Origin: Aquincola tertiaricarbonis
GTDB lineage: Bacteria; Pseudomonadota; Gammaproteobacteria; Burkholderiales; Burkholderiaceae_C
Assembly (NCBI RefSeq): GCF_000969605.1
Contig: NZ_JZUE01000020.1
Coordinates: 51,110 to 115,109 of the forward strand
Direction: 5' to 3'
Length of the DNA stretch: 64,000 bases
Shown here: piece by piece, positions 34,773 through 44,940 of the stretch
Numbering within the stretch: the first letter of the stretch is position 1
How the letters are laid out: each line of letters starts with the position of its first letter
Position numbers and translations under genes: made by a program
The notes under the pieces: model-generated
What the model was told of the DNA's origin: nothing
The model's database searches: none
What the model saw: only the letters and a program-made list of their open reading frames with translations

Positions 34773-35279
34773 CTAACGGACCCTCGGCAGGTCGCCTGGC
34801 ATTAGCACCTCTCCGTTGGGCCCCCAGTCGACCCGGGTGATGCCGGGTTCCAGCGCCTCCAGCCGGCGTCGTTCTAGTTCGCCCACGCTCGGCATGGCGC
34901 TCGGGTCGAAGGCCAGCGCGGCCCGCAGGTCCGCCAGCAGCTGCGGCTCGCTCCACGGCTTCGGGATGTAGCGGAAGACGCCAGCCAGATTCACCGCGTC
35001 GACGACGGCGCCGAAATCGGCCGATGCGCTGAGCATCATGCGCACGGTGCGCGGGTCCAGGTCCCTGGCGCGGGCAAGCAGGCTCACGCCGTCCAGCTGA
35101 GGCATCCGGTAGTCGGTGACCAGCACGTCGAACCGCGCCCGGTGCAGTCGCTGCAGCGCCTTCAGGGGATCGTCAAAGAGCTCCACCTCGAGCTGCTGCG
35201 GCTCGAAGTGCCGGCGCAGCAGCCGGCGCAGTGCGTGCAGCACCGGCGTCTCGTCGTCGACGATCAACAGGCGCTTCAC
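34773..35279 (-). CDS. Single-domain response regulator
   Basis: 168 residues. A receiver domain shows the acidic pair (LLIVDDETPVL), phospho-Asp in VLVTDYRMPQLDG and Lys in YIPKPW. A tail of about 45 residues has no output domain. The GTG start at 35279 overlaps the TGA of the REC-HD-GYP gene (GTGA), which argues for co-translation. It is the last gene of the six-gene signalling operon and may act as a phosphate sink or partner-binding protein for the histidine kinase encoded two genes upstream. Confidence 0.88.
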   Translation of the reverse strand: MKRLLIVDDETPVLHALRRLLRRHFEPQQLEVELFDDPLKALQRLHRARFDVLVTDYRMPQLDGVSLLARARDLDPRTVRMMLSASADFGAVVDAVNLAGVFRYIPKPWSEPQLLADLRAALAFDPSAMPSVGELERRRLEALEPGITRVDWGPNGEVLMPGDLPRVR

Positions 35280-36567
35280 CGTTCGACCTCCCCGGGCGCA
35301 TGGACCGTCAGCGTCACCGCCAGGCCATGCTTGCGTTCGAAGGCACGGATGCGGCCGATCAGGTCCTCGGACAGGTGCTGTCCGGCCGACAGCAGCAGCA
35401 CGCCCTCGGGCGACACGAAATCCTGCGCCAGCGTGTGGCCGGCGCGCAGGTCCGCGCTGCCCAGGCGCAGCGTCGACCGGGCTGCCCGGGCCGGTGCGGC
35501 CGAGAACAGCCGGTCGAAGGCGTCGACGACCGCCGGGTCGAAGCGGCTGCCGCGGCCGGCATGCACGACCTGGCGCGCCTCGTGGATGCCCAGCGCCTGG
35601 CCGTCGATGCGGCCCCCGCGCAGATCCTCGAAGGCATCGGCCACCGCCAGGATGCGGGCCCCGAGCGGGATCGCCGCCCCGCGCAGGCCGTCCGGAAAGC
35701 CCTGCCCGTCCCAGCGCTCGTGGTGGGCGCGGATCAGCGGCGCCACGCCCTGCATGTCGTCGCTGGCCAGCAGGGCCTGCTCGCCGAGCACCGGGTGCAG
35801 CCGGTAGCGCTGCAGTTCGTCGCGGTCGAGGCGGTTCACCGGCCGCGCCAGCACGGCGTCGCTGAGGCCGATGTGCCCGATGTCGTGCAGCAGCGCCGCG
35901 ATCGGCAGGTCGTGGGCGGTGGCGGCGTCCACCGTCATCGCCTGCGCGATGCGCCGCGTCAGGTCCGCCACCTGGCGCGCATGGCCGAACTGCGCACTGC
36001 CGCGCAGGTCGATCAGGGCGGTGAAGGCCTTGATGGACGTCAGGTAGTTGCGCTTGAGCCGGTCATTGGCCGCCGCCAGCTCCACGGTGCGCAGCCCGAC
36101 GCGCGCCTCCAGCTCCGCGTTCAATGTCTTCAGCTCTTCGTTCTGCCGGTGCGTCAGCCGCTCCAGCGCCGCCTTCTCGGCCTCCACCTGCTGGCCTTGT
36201 GCGACCTGGCGCAGCGTCAGCACCAGCTCGTCGTCGTTCCAGGGCTTGGTGATGTAGCGGTGCAGCCGGCCGCGGTTGATGGCGGCGATCGTGGCGCCGA
36301 GGTCGGCCTGCCCCGTCAGCAGCAGCCTGGCGGTGCGCGGCCAGCTTCGGCCGACCTCTGCGAGCAGCTGCACGCCGTCCATGCCCGGCATGCGCATGTC
36401 CGAGAGCACGGCGTCGACGGGTTCCGTGGCGAGCAGCGCCAGCGCCTCTTCAGCGTGCCCCGCCGTCAGGAAGCGCCAACCGGTGGCGCGGAACAGCCGC
36501 CGCAGCGCGGCGAGGATGTTCGGCTCGTCGTCGACGGCCAGCAGCGTCCACGGCGCATCGGTGGCGT

Positions 36568-36571
<4 letters not shown>
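35276..36571 (-). CDS. Response regulator with HD-GYP phosphodiesterase domain
   Basis: 431 residues. The N-terminal receiver domain has LLAVDDEPNIL, phospho-Asp in AVLSDMRMPGMDG and Lys in YITKPWND. A coiled coil (about 140-190) leads to an HD-GYP domain with ALLHDIGHIGLSD (catalytic His-Asp) and HHERWDGQGFPDGLRG, where Phe replaces the Tyr of GYP. HD-GYP proteins hydrolyse c-di-GMP. Start and stop both overlap neighbouring genes by four bases, placing it between the histidine kinase and the lone receiver. Phosphorylation by that kinase is a natural inference. Confidence 0.92.
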
Positions 36572-37470
<899 letters not shown>

Positions 37471-37475
37471 GGTCT

Positions 37476-38327
37476 TCAATGGAACAGTGCGTCGCACAAG
37501 GTCTGGAACTGGCGCTCGGTGTGCGAGAACAGCCGCATGCAGGCCGCGTCGTCCAGGCCGCAGGCGGCCCAGAGCGGCAGCATCAGCGTCGGCACCGCCT
37601 CGTCCGCGTCGCCGGCCAGTCCCAGTGCATGCGCGATGCCGTCGGCCACGTGCGCCAGGCCGGTCAACGTGAGTCCGGCCTCCGCCGGCGGTGCGTGGTG
37701 CTCGCGGATGGCATCGACGATGGCCGGCGCGAAGTTCCACTGCCGTGCGATCAGCCCGCCGACCTCGGCGTGATCGAGGCCGAGCACCGCGCGCTCGGCT
37801 TCGCAGGCGGTGCAGTCCGTGTCGCGCCGCCACCGTTCGGCTTCGGCATAGGCCGGCGCGAACGCGCTGGCCAGCGCCATCCGGCCGATGTCGTGCAGCA
37901 GGCCGACCGTGAAGGCCAGGTCGGCGTCGTTGCGGCCCAGCTCGACGGCCAGCGCCTGCGCGCACAGCGCGCTGCTGATCGAGTGGCGCCAGAAACTGTC
38001 GTGGTCGAAGCCTGGATGGCGCCGGAAGCTGCCGGCCAGGCCCGCGGCCGTGACCACGCCGCGCACCGTGCGCAGGCCGAGCACGCCGATCGCCTCGGAC
38101 ACCGAGCGCACCTGCCGGCCACGCCCGTAGAACGAGGAGTTGGCCAGCCGCAGCGTCTTGGCTGCCAGGGCCTGGTCGCGGGAGATCTTGGCCGCGTACT
38201 GCCCGGCGCTGAGCTCCTCGTGGCCCAGCGATTCCACCAGTTCCATCACCACCGAGGGCAGCGGCGGCAGGTCGCGCAGCGCGGCATGCAGCTCGTCACG
38301 GGCGATCGGCAAGAGGGTCGTGGTCAT
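37476..38327 (-). CDS. HDOD domain signalling protein
   Basis: 283 residues, a single HDOD domain: LPPLPSVVMELVESLGHEEL at the start, then ISRDQALAAKTLRLANSSFYG. A residual HD pair occurs in VGLLHDIGRMALA. HDOD domains are related to HD hydrolases, lack full catalytic sites and often act as protein-interaction modules in signalling. The ATG at 38327 overlaps the stop of a 46-codon gene upstream (ATGA), and the kinase gene starts 5 bases after its stop. Confidence 0.9.
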   Translation of the reverse strand: MTTTLLPIARDELHAALRDLPPLPSVVMELVESLGHEELSAGQYAAKISRDQALAAKTLRLANSSFYGRGRQVRSVSEAIGVLGLRTVRGVVTAAGLAGSFRRHPGFDHDSFWRHSISSALCAQALAVELGRNDADLAFTVGLLHDIGRMALASAFAPAYAEAERWRRDTDCTACEAERAVLGLDHAEVGGLIARQWNFAPAIVDAIREHHAPPAEAGLTLTGLAHVADGIAHALGLAGDADEAVPTLMLPLWAACGLDDAACMRLFSHTERQFQTLCDALFH

Positions 38328-38464
38328 CGGGCAGGCGCCTGGCGATAGCGCTGCACGACGTGCAGCAGCGGGTGCACGCGACCGTCGCGCAGGCTGTGGC
38401 GGAACAGGTGGGTCAGCGCCTGCGGCAGTGCCGCCGGTGCGGCGGGAATGACGGGAGTGCTCAT
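38324..38464 (-). CDS. 46-residue protein inside the signalling operon
   Basis: The frame runs from the ATG at 38464 to the stop at 38324 and encodes 46 residues: a Pro/Ala-rich N-terminus, then a basic probable helix (LTHLFRHSLRDGRVHPLLHV). Its ATG overlaps the TGA of the PAS-GGDEF-EAL-REC gene and its TGA overlaps the ATG of the HDOD gene, both as ATGA. This exact double coupling is hard to explain unless the frame is translated. No membrane segment or known domain is seen. It could be a small regulator of a neighbouring enzyme or simply a ribosome relay. Confidence 0.65.
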   Translation of the reverse strand: MSTPVIPAAPAALPQALTHLFRHSLRDGRVHPLLHVVQRYRQAPAR

Positions 38465-41361
38465 CGGGCAGCCCCGGACTGCGGCAGCAGCACCAGCAGG
38501 CGGCCGCGGGCGTGGCCGGTCAACGCCCGGCTCATCGCCCACCAGCGGCGATCCACCAGCGTGACGAACAGGGCCTGGCCCTCCAGCGCAGGCTGCAGCA
38601 CCGGCGGCAGTTGCTCGACCGCAGGCGCGCCCAGCAGGTCGCCACCGCGTTCGCACAGCACCCGGGCCGGCGCGTTGGCGAACACCAGCAGGCCTTCGTC
38701 GTCGATGCCGAACACCGGCACGGGCACGGCGTCCAGCAGCTCCTGTGCCGCCTCCCGGGTGCCGACCTCGCGCTCGTTCTGTTCGCGTTGTGCCGCCAGC
38801 AGCGACTGCAGGCGCGCGTTCAGCTCGGCCAGTTCGCGGTTGGCGGCCTGGACCTCCTGGTCGAGGCGGTGGTTGCGGTCGGCCAGCTCCTTCAACGCGA
38901 AGGCCTCGCGCAGGTGGGCCCGCAGCTCGTCGTCGTCCCAGGGCTTGGCGAGGAACTTGTAGATGGCACCCTCGTTGATCGCATCGGTGATCGACTGCAG
39001 CTCGGTGTAGCCCGACAGCACCAGCCGGATCGTGTCCGGATAGAGCTGCCGGGCCCGCCGCAGCAGCTCGACGCCGGTCATCCCGGGCATGCGCTGGTCG
39101 GACAGGATCACGTCGATCGGGTGGCGGGCCATGAGCTGCAGTGCCTGTTCGGCGCTGCAGGCGCTGAGCACCCGCCAGCCCTCGGCGCGCAGCAGCCGGC
39201 GCAGCGCGGCCACGATGTTGTCCTCGTCGTCCACCAGCAGCAAGGTGCGCTGCCGGTCGCGCTGGCCCAGCAATGCGGGATCGATGTGTCGGCCTTCCTG
39301 CAGCATCGCCTCGACGGCTGCGGCGGGCATCGCGGCGCTGAACCAGTAGCCCTGCATCTGGTCGCACTGGTTGGCGGCCAGCAGCGCCGCCTGGCCTTCG
39401 CTCTCAACACCCTCGGCCAGCACCTTCATCCGCAGGCCGTGTGCCATCGTGATGATGGCGCGCGTGATCGACACGTCCTCCGCCGGCGCAGTGACATCGG
39501 GCACCAGCGAGCGGTCGATCTTCACCACGTCCACCGGCAGCCGGCGCAGGTAGCTGAGGCTGGAGTAGCCGGTGCCGAAGTCGTCGAGGGAGACCTCGAC
39601 GCCGAGCGCGCGCAGCGCCTGCAGGTGCCGCACCGCCTGGTCGAACTTGGCAATCAGCATGCTCTCGGTGACCTCGACGCCGAACAGCCGCGGGTCGAGG
39701 CCGGACGCGGCGAGCAGGCATTCGATGCGCCGCGCCAGATCCGGCTGGTGCAGTTGCCGCGCCGACAGGTTGACCGCCATGCGCAGCGGCGGCAGCCCAG
39801 CACGCTGCCAAGCCGCCGCCTGCTCGATGGCGCGCCGCAGCACCCAGTCGCCGATGGCGACAATCAGGCCGGTCTCCTCGGCGATCGGGATGAACCGATC
39901 CGGCGCGATGCGGCCCAGCGTGGGATGCTGCCAGCGCAGCAGGGCCTCGACGCCGACGATGCGGCCATGGACGAGATCGATCTGCGGCTGGTAGTGCAGA
40001 TCGAGCTGGTCGTCGCGCAGCGCATGGCGCAGCGCGGTCTCCAGCACCAGCCGTTCGGGGTCGTCCTCGTGCGGCATGCCGGCATAGACGCTCACCTGGT
40101 TGCGGCCCAGCAGCTTGGCCTGGTGCAGCGCGGCATTCGCGCGGCGCAACAGGGTGTCGGAGCGGTCGCCATCGGCCGGCGCGGTGGCGATGCCGATGCT
40201 GCAGGTGATGTGGACCTCATGCCCTTCGATGACCATGGGCCGGGCGATGCCTTCGAGCAGGGCCTGCGCCGTGTGCAACGAAGGCACCGACGGCGCCGGC
40301 ATCACGATGACGAACTCGTCGCCGCCGCGTCGCGCCACCAGGTCGGTGCTGCGCACGGTGGCAGTGATGCGCTGTGCCGCTTCGCGCAGCACCGCATCGC
40401 CGATGTGCGGGCCCAGACCGTCATTGATGCGCTTGAAGCGATCGAGCTCGAGCACCAGCACTGCAGTGTGGCTGGTCGTCTGCAGCATCGTGCCCAGGCG
40501 CTCGAACAGCAGCTGGCGGTTGGGTAGCCCGGTGAGTTGGTCGAACTGCAGCAGCTGGCGGATGCGGCGCTCCGCGGCCCGACGCTCGCGGATGTCGTCG
40601 ATGCAGACGTGCGCGAAGGAGGTGCTGTCGCTGGTCACCAGGCTCACGGACACGTCGACCGGAATCTCGTGCCCCTGCTGGTGGCGCACGCTGGTCTCGA
40701 AACGCAGGGAACCGCTTTCGCACAGCGCGTGCCAGCGCTGCGGCCAGTGGGTCATGTCGACCTGCGTGTCGATGTCGGGCACGCGCAGCCGCAGCAGCTG
40801 CTCCCGCGACAAGCCCAGCAGCCGGCAGGCGGCAGCGTTGGCATCGCGGAAGGCGCCGTCGGGGCCCACCTGCAGCAGCGCGTCGTTGGCCTGCTCGACG
40901 GCATGGCGCGTGAGCTGCAGCTGATGCTGCACCTGCTCCCGTTCGGTCACGTCGCGCGCCGACGGGATCAGCCAGGCCACCCGGCCCTCCGTGTCGTAGA
41001 GCGGCAGCAGCGAGAAGTCCATCGCCAGCAGCGCGCCGCTGCTCGTGGCCACCCGCACGTCGAAGCGCGAGGCTTCGCCGCGCAAGGCGCTTGCCACGGC
41101 CTGCTGCAGCCGTTGCCGCGACTGCTCGCAGGCCTGCCACCAGGGGGTGGTGTCGAAGCGCCTGCCGAGCACCTGCTCCGGCGAGCTTTCAATGGCACTG
41201 AGCGCCGCCTGGTTGGCATAGCGCAGCACGCCCTCGGTATCGAGCAGGCCGGCAAAGATGGATGGCCCGAGCCGATCCAGTACCTCGTGCAGGGCGGTCT
41301 CAACGTCGGACGGCCGTGGGTCGGCCTCCGCTGGCGTCAATGCGGGCGGGCAGGGTGGCAT
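38461..41361 (-). CDS. PAS-PAS-GGDEF-EAL-REC-PAS c-di-GMP turnover protein
   Basis: About 966 residues. Two PAS domains precede a GGDEF domain with intact RGGDEF and an inhibitory RxxD (RSTD) five residues before the signature. The EAL domain keeps EALLRW, NLSARQ, EVTESM, DDFGTGYSSL, VKIDRS and AEGVE, so both synthesis and hydrolysis appear possible. A receiver domain (LLLVDDEDNIVAALRRLL, ILSDQRMPGMTG, KPWDDDE) follows, then a coiled coil and a PAS-like end. REC placed after EAL is less common than at the N-terminus. I use the ATG at 41361; upstream in-frame sequence is Arg-rich and not domain-like. It heads the operon. Confidence 0.92.
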   Translation of the reverse strand: MPPCPPALTPAEADPRPSDVETALHEVLDRLGPSIFAGLLDTEGVLRYANQAALSAIESSPEQVLGRRFDTTPWWQACEQSRQRLQQAVASALRGEASRFDVRVATSSGALLAMDFSLLPLYDTEGRVAWLIPSARDVTEREQVQHQLQLTRHAVEQANDALLQVGPDGAFRDANAAACRLLGLSREQLLRLRVPDIDTQVDMTHWPQRWHALCESGSLRFETSVRHQQGHEIPVDVSVSLVTSDSTSFAHVCIDDIRERRAAERRIRQLLQFDQLTGLPNRQLLFERLGTMLQTTSHTAVLVLELDRFKRINDGLGPHIGDAVLREAAQRITATVRSTDLVARRGGDEFVIVMPAPSVPSLHTAQALLEGIARPMVIEGHEVHITCSIGIATAPADGDRSDTLLRRANAALHQAKLLGRNQVSVYAGMPHEDDPERLVLETALRHALRDDQLDLHYQPQIDLVHGRIVGVEALLRWQHPTLGRIAPDRFIPIAEETGLIVAIGDWVLRRAIEQAAAWQRAGLPPLRMAVNLSARQLHQPDLARRIECLLAASGLDPRLFGVEVTESMLIAKFDQAVRHLQALRALGVEVSLDDFGTGYSSLSYLRRLPVDVVKIDRSLVPDVTAPAEDVSITRAIITMAHGLRMKVLAEGVESEGQAALLAANQCDQMQGYWFSAAMPAAAVEAMLQEGRHIDPALLGQRDRQRTLLLVDDEDNIVAALRRLLRAEGWRVLSACSAEQALQLMARHPIDVILSDQRMPGMTGVELLRRARQLYPDTIRLVLSGYTELQSITDAINEGAIYKFLAKPWDDDELRAHLREAFALKELADRNHRLDQEVQAANRELAELNARLQSLLAAQREQNEREVGTREAAQELLDAVPVPVFGIDDEGLLVFANAPARVLCERGGDLLGAPAVEQLPPVLQPALEGQALFVTLVDRRWWAMSRALTGHARGRLLVLLPQSGAAR

Positions 41362-41450
41362 GGGCGTGACGGCTCGGATGTGCACATGGCCGCAGTCTGC
41401 GCGGCCGTCGGCGTCGGCGGCCCGAGCAGTTGCGGGCCTGGCCGACCGGA

Positions 41451-42923
41451 TCAGATCGACGGCTGCCCGGCGGCCTCTGCGCGCACGGCGTCCGCGGCGA
41501 GACGCGCCAGCGTGCGAACGGCGCCCTCGAGCGTCGCGTCCCACGGCTGGCCGCCGTTCAGCCGGATGTGGTGCTGGAAATCGGCCCGAGCCGAGAACAT
41601 CGGGCCCGGAGCCAGGCTGATGTGCTGCGCCAATGCGGCGCGATGCAGCGCCATCGCATCCACGCCGACGGACAGCTCGACCCAGAGGAAGTAGCCGCCC
41701 GCCGGCCGCACCGCCCGCGTGCCGTCAGGGAAGTGCCGGGTGACGGCATCGAACAGACTGTCGCGACGCGACTGCAGCGCCAGGCGCAGGCTGCGCAGGT
41801 GGCGGTCGTAGCCGCCTTCCTGCAGGTATTCGGCCACCGCCGCCTGCACGGGAATCGACCCGGAGAGGCTCGTCATCAGCTTCAGCCGCTGCACCTCGTG
41901 CGCCCACCGGCCGGGCGCGGCCCAGCCGACCCGGTAGCCAGGCGCCAGGCACTTGGAGAAGGAAGAGCAGTGCAGCACCAGGCCGCGGCGGTCGTAGGCC
42001 TTGGCCGGCAGGGGCGCAACGTTGCCCTCGTACAGCTCGGCATAGACGTCGTCCTCGATCAGCGGCAGGTCGTGGCGGGTCAGCAGGTCGACCAGGTCGC
42101 GCTTCTTCGTCTCGGGCATCAGGCTGCCGAGCGGATTCTGGAAGTTCGTCATCAGCCAGCAGGCCTTGGGCCGGTAGAGCTCGATCACCTGCGCCAGGCG
42201 CCCGAGATCGATGCCCTCGCGGCAATGCGTCGGCACCTCGATCGCACGCAGGCCCAGGCGCTGCAGCGCCTGCAGCGCGACGTAGAAGGTGGGCGACTCC
42301 ACCACCACCGCATCCCCCGGGCGCGTCACCGCGTTCAGGCACAGGTTCAATGCCTCCATCGCGCCGTGAGTGAGCACGATCTCCTCGGTGGCGATCGGAA
42401 GACCCTGCCGCAGATAGCGCTTGGCGATCTCCCGCCGCAGCCGCAGGTTGCCCGGCGGCAGGTCCTCGACCATGTTCCAGGGCTCGAGCCGCCGCGTGCT
42501 TGAGACCAGCGCGCGGCGCAACCGGTCCAGCGGAAACAGGTTGGGGTCGGGAAAGGCGGAGCCGAACGGCACGATGTCGCGGGCGCGCGCCGAACCCAGG
42601 ATCTCGCACACCAGGTCGTTGACCGCGACGGTCCGGGCGCCGGAGTCCGGCTCCGTGGTGCGCGGCTCGGCGAGCAGCACGCCATCGGCACGCGCGGCCA
42701 CGAAGTAGCCTGAGCGCGGCACCGCGCGAACGAGGCCGCGCGATTCGAGCAGGTAGTAGGCCTGGAACACCGTGCTGGGGCTGAGCCCCCGGCCTGCGCG
42801 GGTCTGGCGCACGGAAGGCAGCCGGTCACCGGGGCGCAGAACGCCGGTCGCGATCTGGTGCTCGATCTCCCGGGCCAGCACCTCGTACCTGGGAACGGAC
42901 GCGGATGTGGAGGATGTGGGCAT
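41451..42923 (-). CDS. MocR-type regulator: GntR winged helix fused to aminotransferase-like domain
   Basis: 490 residues. A winged helix (AREIEHQIATGVLRPGDRLP, then LSPSTVFQAYYLLESRGLVR) is joined to a fold-type I PLP domain. The PLP lysine lies in CSSFSKCLAPGYRVGW. Supporting motifs are LTHGAMEALNLCLNAV, NFQNPLGSLMP and IEDDVYAELYEG. MocR proteins sense PLP or amino-compound ligands and often control the adjacent gene or themselves. The promoter region at 42972-42993 carries an inverted repeat with GTCTAGAC at its centre. The signalling operon begins 90 bases downstream on the same strand. Confidence 0.92.
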   Translation of the reverse strand: MPTSSTSASVPRYEVLAREIEHQIATGVLRPGDRLPSVRQTRAGRGLSPSTVFQAYYLLESRGLVRAVPRSGYFVAARADGVLLAEPRTTEPDSGARTVAVNDLVCEILGSARARDIVPFGSAFPDPNLFPLDRLRRALVSSTRRLEPWNMVEDLPPGNLRLRREIAKRYLRQGLPIATEEIVLTHGAMEALNLCLNAVTRPGDAVVVESPTFYVALQALQRLGLRAIEVPTHCREGIDLGRLAQVIELYRPKACWLMTNFQNPLGSLMPETKKRDLVDLLTRHDLPLIEDDVYAELYEGNVAPLPAKAYDRRGLVLHCSSFSKCLAPGYRVGWAAPGRWAHEVQRLKLMTSLSGSIPVQAAVAEYLQEGGYDRHLRSLRLALQSRRDSLFDAVTRHFPDGTRAVRPAGGYFLWVELSVGVDAMALHRAALAQHISLAPGPMFSARADFQHHIRLNGGQPWDATLEGAVRTLARLAADAVRAEAAGQPSI

Positions 42924-42971
42924 GGTGGCAGCACCGCGCCTCAGTCCAGCCGCTGGCAGCGTAGGGGAGCG

Positions 42972-42993
42972 TTGAACCAGTCTAGACGTTCAA
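42972..42993. promoter_or_regulatory. Candidate MocR operator (TTGAAC / GTTCAA arms around GTCTAGAC)
   Basis: About 50 bases upstream of the mocR-type start, six-base arms TTGAAC and GTTCAA enclose the perfect 8-bp palindrome GTCTAGAC, with spacers of 2 and 0 bases. The core fits the inverted GTnTAnAC pattern of GntR-family sites, and the downstream gene encodes a GntR-type winged helix, so autoregulation is plausible. Confidence 0.45.
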
Positions 42994-43081
42994 TCGCGCG
43001 TTGCAATCAAGCCTTGCCCCAGCGGGTGGCCCGGGCCGCGGCTGATGCCCAGGCGGCCACGCCGGCCGCCCGAGCCCGGGC

Positions 43082-43537
43082 TTACATCGCCGGCATCACC
43101 ACCGTGTCGATCACGTGGATCACGCCGTTGCTGGCAGCGATGTCGGTCTTCACCACCTTGGCCTTGTCCACCATCACGCCGCCGGTGGTGCTGACGGTCA
43201 GCTCCGAGCCCTGCACCGTCTTCACCTTGCCGGCCTTCACGTCGGCGGCCATCACCTTGCCCGGCACCACGTGGTAGGTCAGCACCTTCGTCAGCGCGGC
43301 CTTGTCCTTCAGCAGCGCATCCAGTTGTGCCTTGGGCACCTTGGCGAAGGCCTCGTCGGTGGGCGCGAACACGGTGAACGGGCCCGGGCCCTTCAGCGTG
43401 TCCACCAGGCCGGCGGCCTGCACCGCAGCCACCAGGGTCTTGAACGAGCCGGCGGACACGGCGGTGTCGACGATGTCGGCGGCCATGGCGGTCATGGCGC
43501 CGAAGCTCAGGGCGGTGGCAATCAGCAATTTCTTCAT
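43082..43537 (-). CDS. Fasciclin (FAS1) domain protein, exported
   Basis: 151 residues: a Sec signal peptide ([19 protein letters not shown]) and one FAS1 domain with the H1 and H2 boxes ([32 protein letters not shown]). FAS1 proteins of this size are secreted or periplasmic and take part in adhesion or surface interactions. The ATG at 43537 has AAGGA upstream, and the longer frame to 43603 is not signal-like. It lies 62 bases downstream of a second FAS1 gene on the same strand. Confidence 0.92.
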   Translation of the reverse strand: MKKLLIATALSFGAMTAMAADIVDTAVSAGSFKTLVAAVQAAGLVDTLKGPGPFTVFAPTDEAFAKVPKAQLDALLKDKAALTKVLTYHVVPGKVMAADVKAGKVKTVQGSELTVSTTGGVMVDKAKVVKTDIAASNGVIHVIDTVVMPAM

Positions 43538-43599
43538 GGTGGTGTTTCCTTCGGGGTTGACGAACGGGACGGGATGGAACGGGGGAAAGGGCCGGCGGC

Positions 43600-44121
43600 T
43601 CACACCGCCGGCAGCAGAACCTTGTCGATGACGTGGATGACGCCGTTGCTGGCCATCACGTCGGTGGCGGTGATGGCGCTTCGGCGGCCGCGCTGGTCGG
43701 TGATCACCAGGTCGCTGCCCACGGTGAAGCTGCCGCCCTGCACCGTGGTGATGGGCGTGCCCACCGGCACCTGCGCGCGCAGCACGCGGCCGCTGACCAC
43801 GTGGTAGGTGAGCACGGCGGTGAGCAGGGGCTTGTCGGCCAGCAGCGCCGCCTTGGTCACGCCCAGCTCGGTGAGCAGCGCGGCAAAGGCCGCATTGGTG
43901 GGCGCAAACACGGTGAAGGGGCCGGGGCCGCTGAGCGTGGTGGCCAGGTCGGCCGCGACCACGGCTTCCACCAGGATGCTGAAGTCGGGCAGGCTTTGCG
44001 CCACCTGCACGATGTTGCGATCCTCGTGGTCGTCATCGTCATCGTTGCCGCAGGCGGCCAGCAGGGTGCTGCCGGCGCCCAGCGCCGCGGTGAGCAACAG
44101 GGAACGTCTCCTGAACTGCAT
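43600..44121 (-). CDS. Fasciclin (FAS1) domain lipoprotein
   Basis: 173 residues. An Arg-rich N-terminus and hydrophobic core end in a lipobox (LAAC), followed by a run of aspartates in the linker ([10 protein letters not shown]), then one FAS1 domain ([32 protein letters not shown]). Lipid anchoring is likely, in contrast to the soluble FAS1 neighbour. AGGAG precedes the ATG at 44121. It is divergent from a TetR-type regulator across 147 bases, so TetR control of the FAS1 pair is a reasonable guess. Confidence 0.92.
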   Translation of the reverse strand: MQFRRRSLLLTAALGAGSTLLAACGNDDDDDHEDRNIVQVAQSLPDFSILVEAVVAADLATTLSGPGPFTVFAPTNAAFAALLTELGVTKAALLADKPLLTAVLTYHVVSGRVLRAQVPVGTPITTVQGGSFTVGSDLVITDQRGRRSAITATDVMASNGVIHVIDKVLLPAV

Positions 44122-44152
44122 GTGTGCTCCTGGTTGTGTACTGGCGAGGCCG

Positions 44153-44192
44153 GATACTAACCATTAAGGCCACAAGTAGACTGTGCAGTATC
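44153..44192. promoter_or_regulatory. Spaced inverted repeat GATACT ... AGTATC in the TetR/FAS1 divergent gap
   Basis: Six-base arms GATACT and AGTATC lie 28 bases apart in the AT-richer middle of the divergent region. TetR operators usually have closer arms, so the pair may instead mark two half-sites. Low confidence. Confidence 0.25.
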
Positions 44193-44268
44193 ATTTGCGA
44201 CCGAAGCGTGTGGTTATTGACGTGGAGGTTCGGCTGAAGCACCATGTCGCCGGGGTAAAAGGGTGGGC

Positions 44269-44925
44269 ATGGCAAGCAAGATCAGACAGGAAGCCGGCGT
44301 GGCGCCGGCCAAGCGCAGCTTTCGCGCGCAGATGCATGAGGCACGGGAGGACGCCATCGTGCAGGTGGTCAACCGCCTGCTGGCCGAGCGCGGCTATGAG
44401 GCGATGACGGTGGACGAGGTGGCCGCCGAGGTGGGCATTGCCAAGGCCAGCCTGTACCGCCACTTTCCCAGCAAGGAAGACCTGGCCGCCGCCGCCATGG
44501 TGCGCACGCTGGAGCGGGCCCAGGCCTTCGTCGACGCCCTGGATGCCGAGGCCGCCGAAGGCGCGCCGGCCACGCCGCTGAACAAGCTGAAGGCCGCCGC
44601 CCGCTGGACCATCACCGCGCAGCTGCAGGGCGAGATGCCTTCGCTGCCCAGCCAGAACTCCGGCCTGCGCAGCGCCCTGATGAACAACGAGGCCTACGTG
44701 GGCGGCCTGATGTCACTGAGCGACCGGCTCGGTGCCTGGATCGAGGCCGCACAGGCCGACGGCAGCCTGGACCAGCGGCTGCCGCCCATCGTGGTGCTCT
44801 ACACGCTGTATGCCCGCGGCTGCGACCCGGTGCTGGGCTTCCTGCAGGGCACCGGCGAATTCACCGATGCGCAGATCACCGAGATGGTGCTGGGCACCTG
44901 CTTCAACGGCCTGGCGGCGCGCTGA
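44269..44925 (+). CDS. TetR/AcrR family transcriptional regulator
   Basis: 218 residues. The N-terminal helix-turn-helix reads MTVDEVAAEVGIAKASLYRHF, followed by PSKEDLAAAAM, the classic TetR recognition region. The C-terminal ligand-binding domain is helical without a recognisable ligand signature. An ATG at 44269 preceded by AAGGG is used; a GTG six bases earlier is in frame. It faces the FAS1 lipoprotein gene, the most likely regulated target besides itself. Confidence 0.9.
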   Translation: MASKIRQEAGVAPAKRSFRAQMHEAREDAIVQVVNRLLAERGYEAMTVDEVAAEVGIAKASLYRHFPSKEDLAAAAMVRTLERAQAFVDALDAEAAEGAPATPLNKLKAAARWTITAQLQGEMPSLPSQNSGLRSALMNNEAYVGGLMSLSDRLGAWIEAAQADGSLDQRLPPIVVLYTLYARGCDPVLGFLQGTGEFTDAQITEMVLGTCFNGLAAR

Positions 44926-44940
44926 CGGGCAGCGGGCGCC

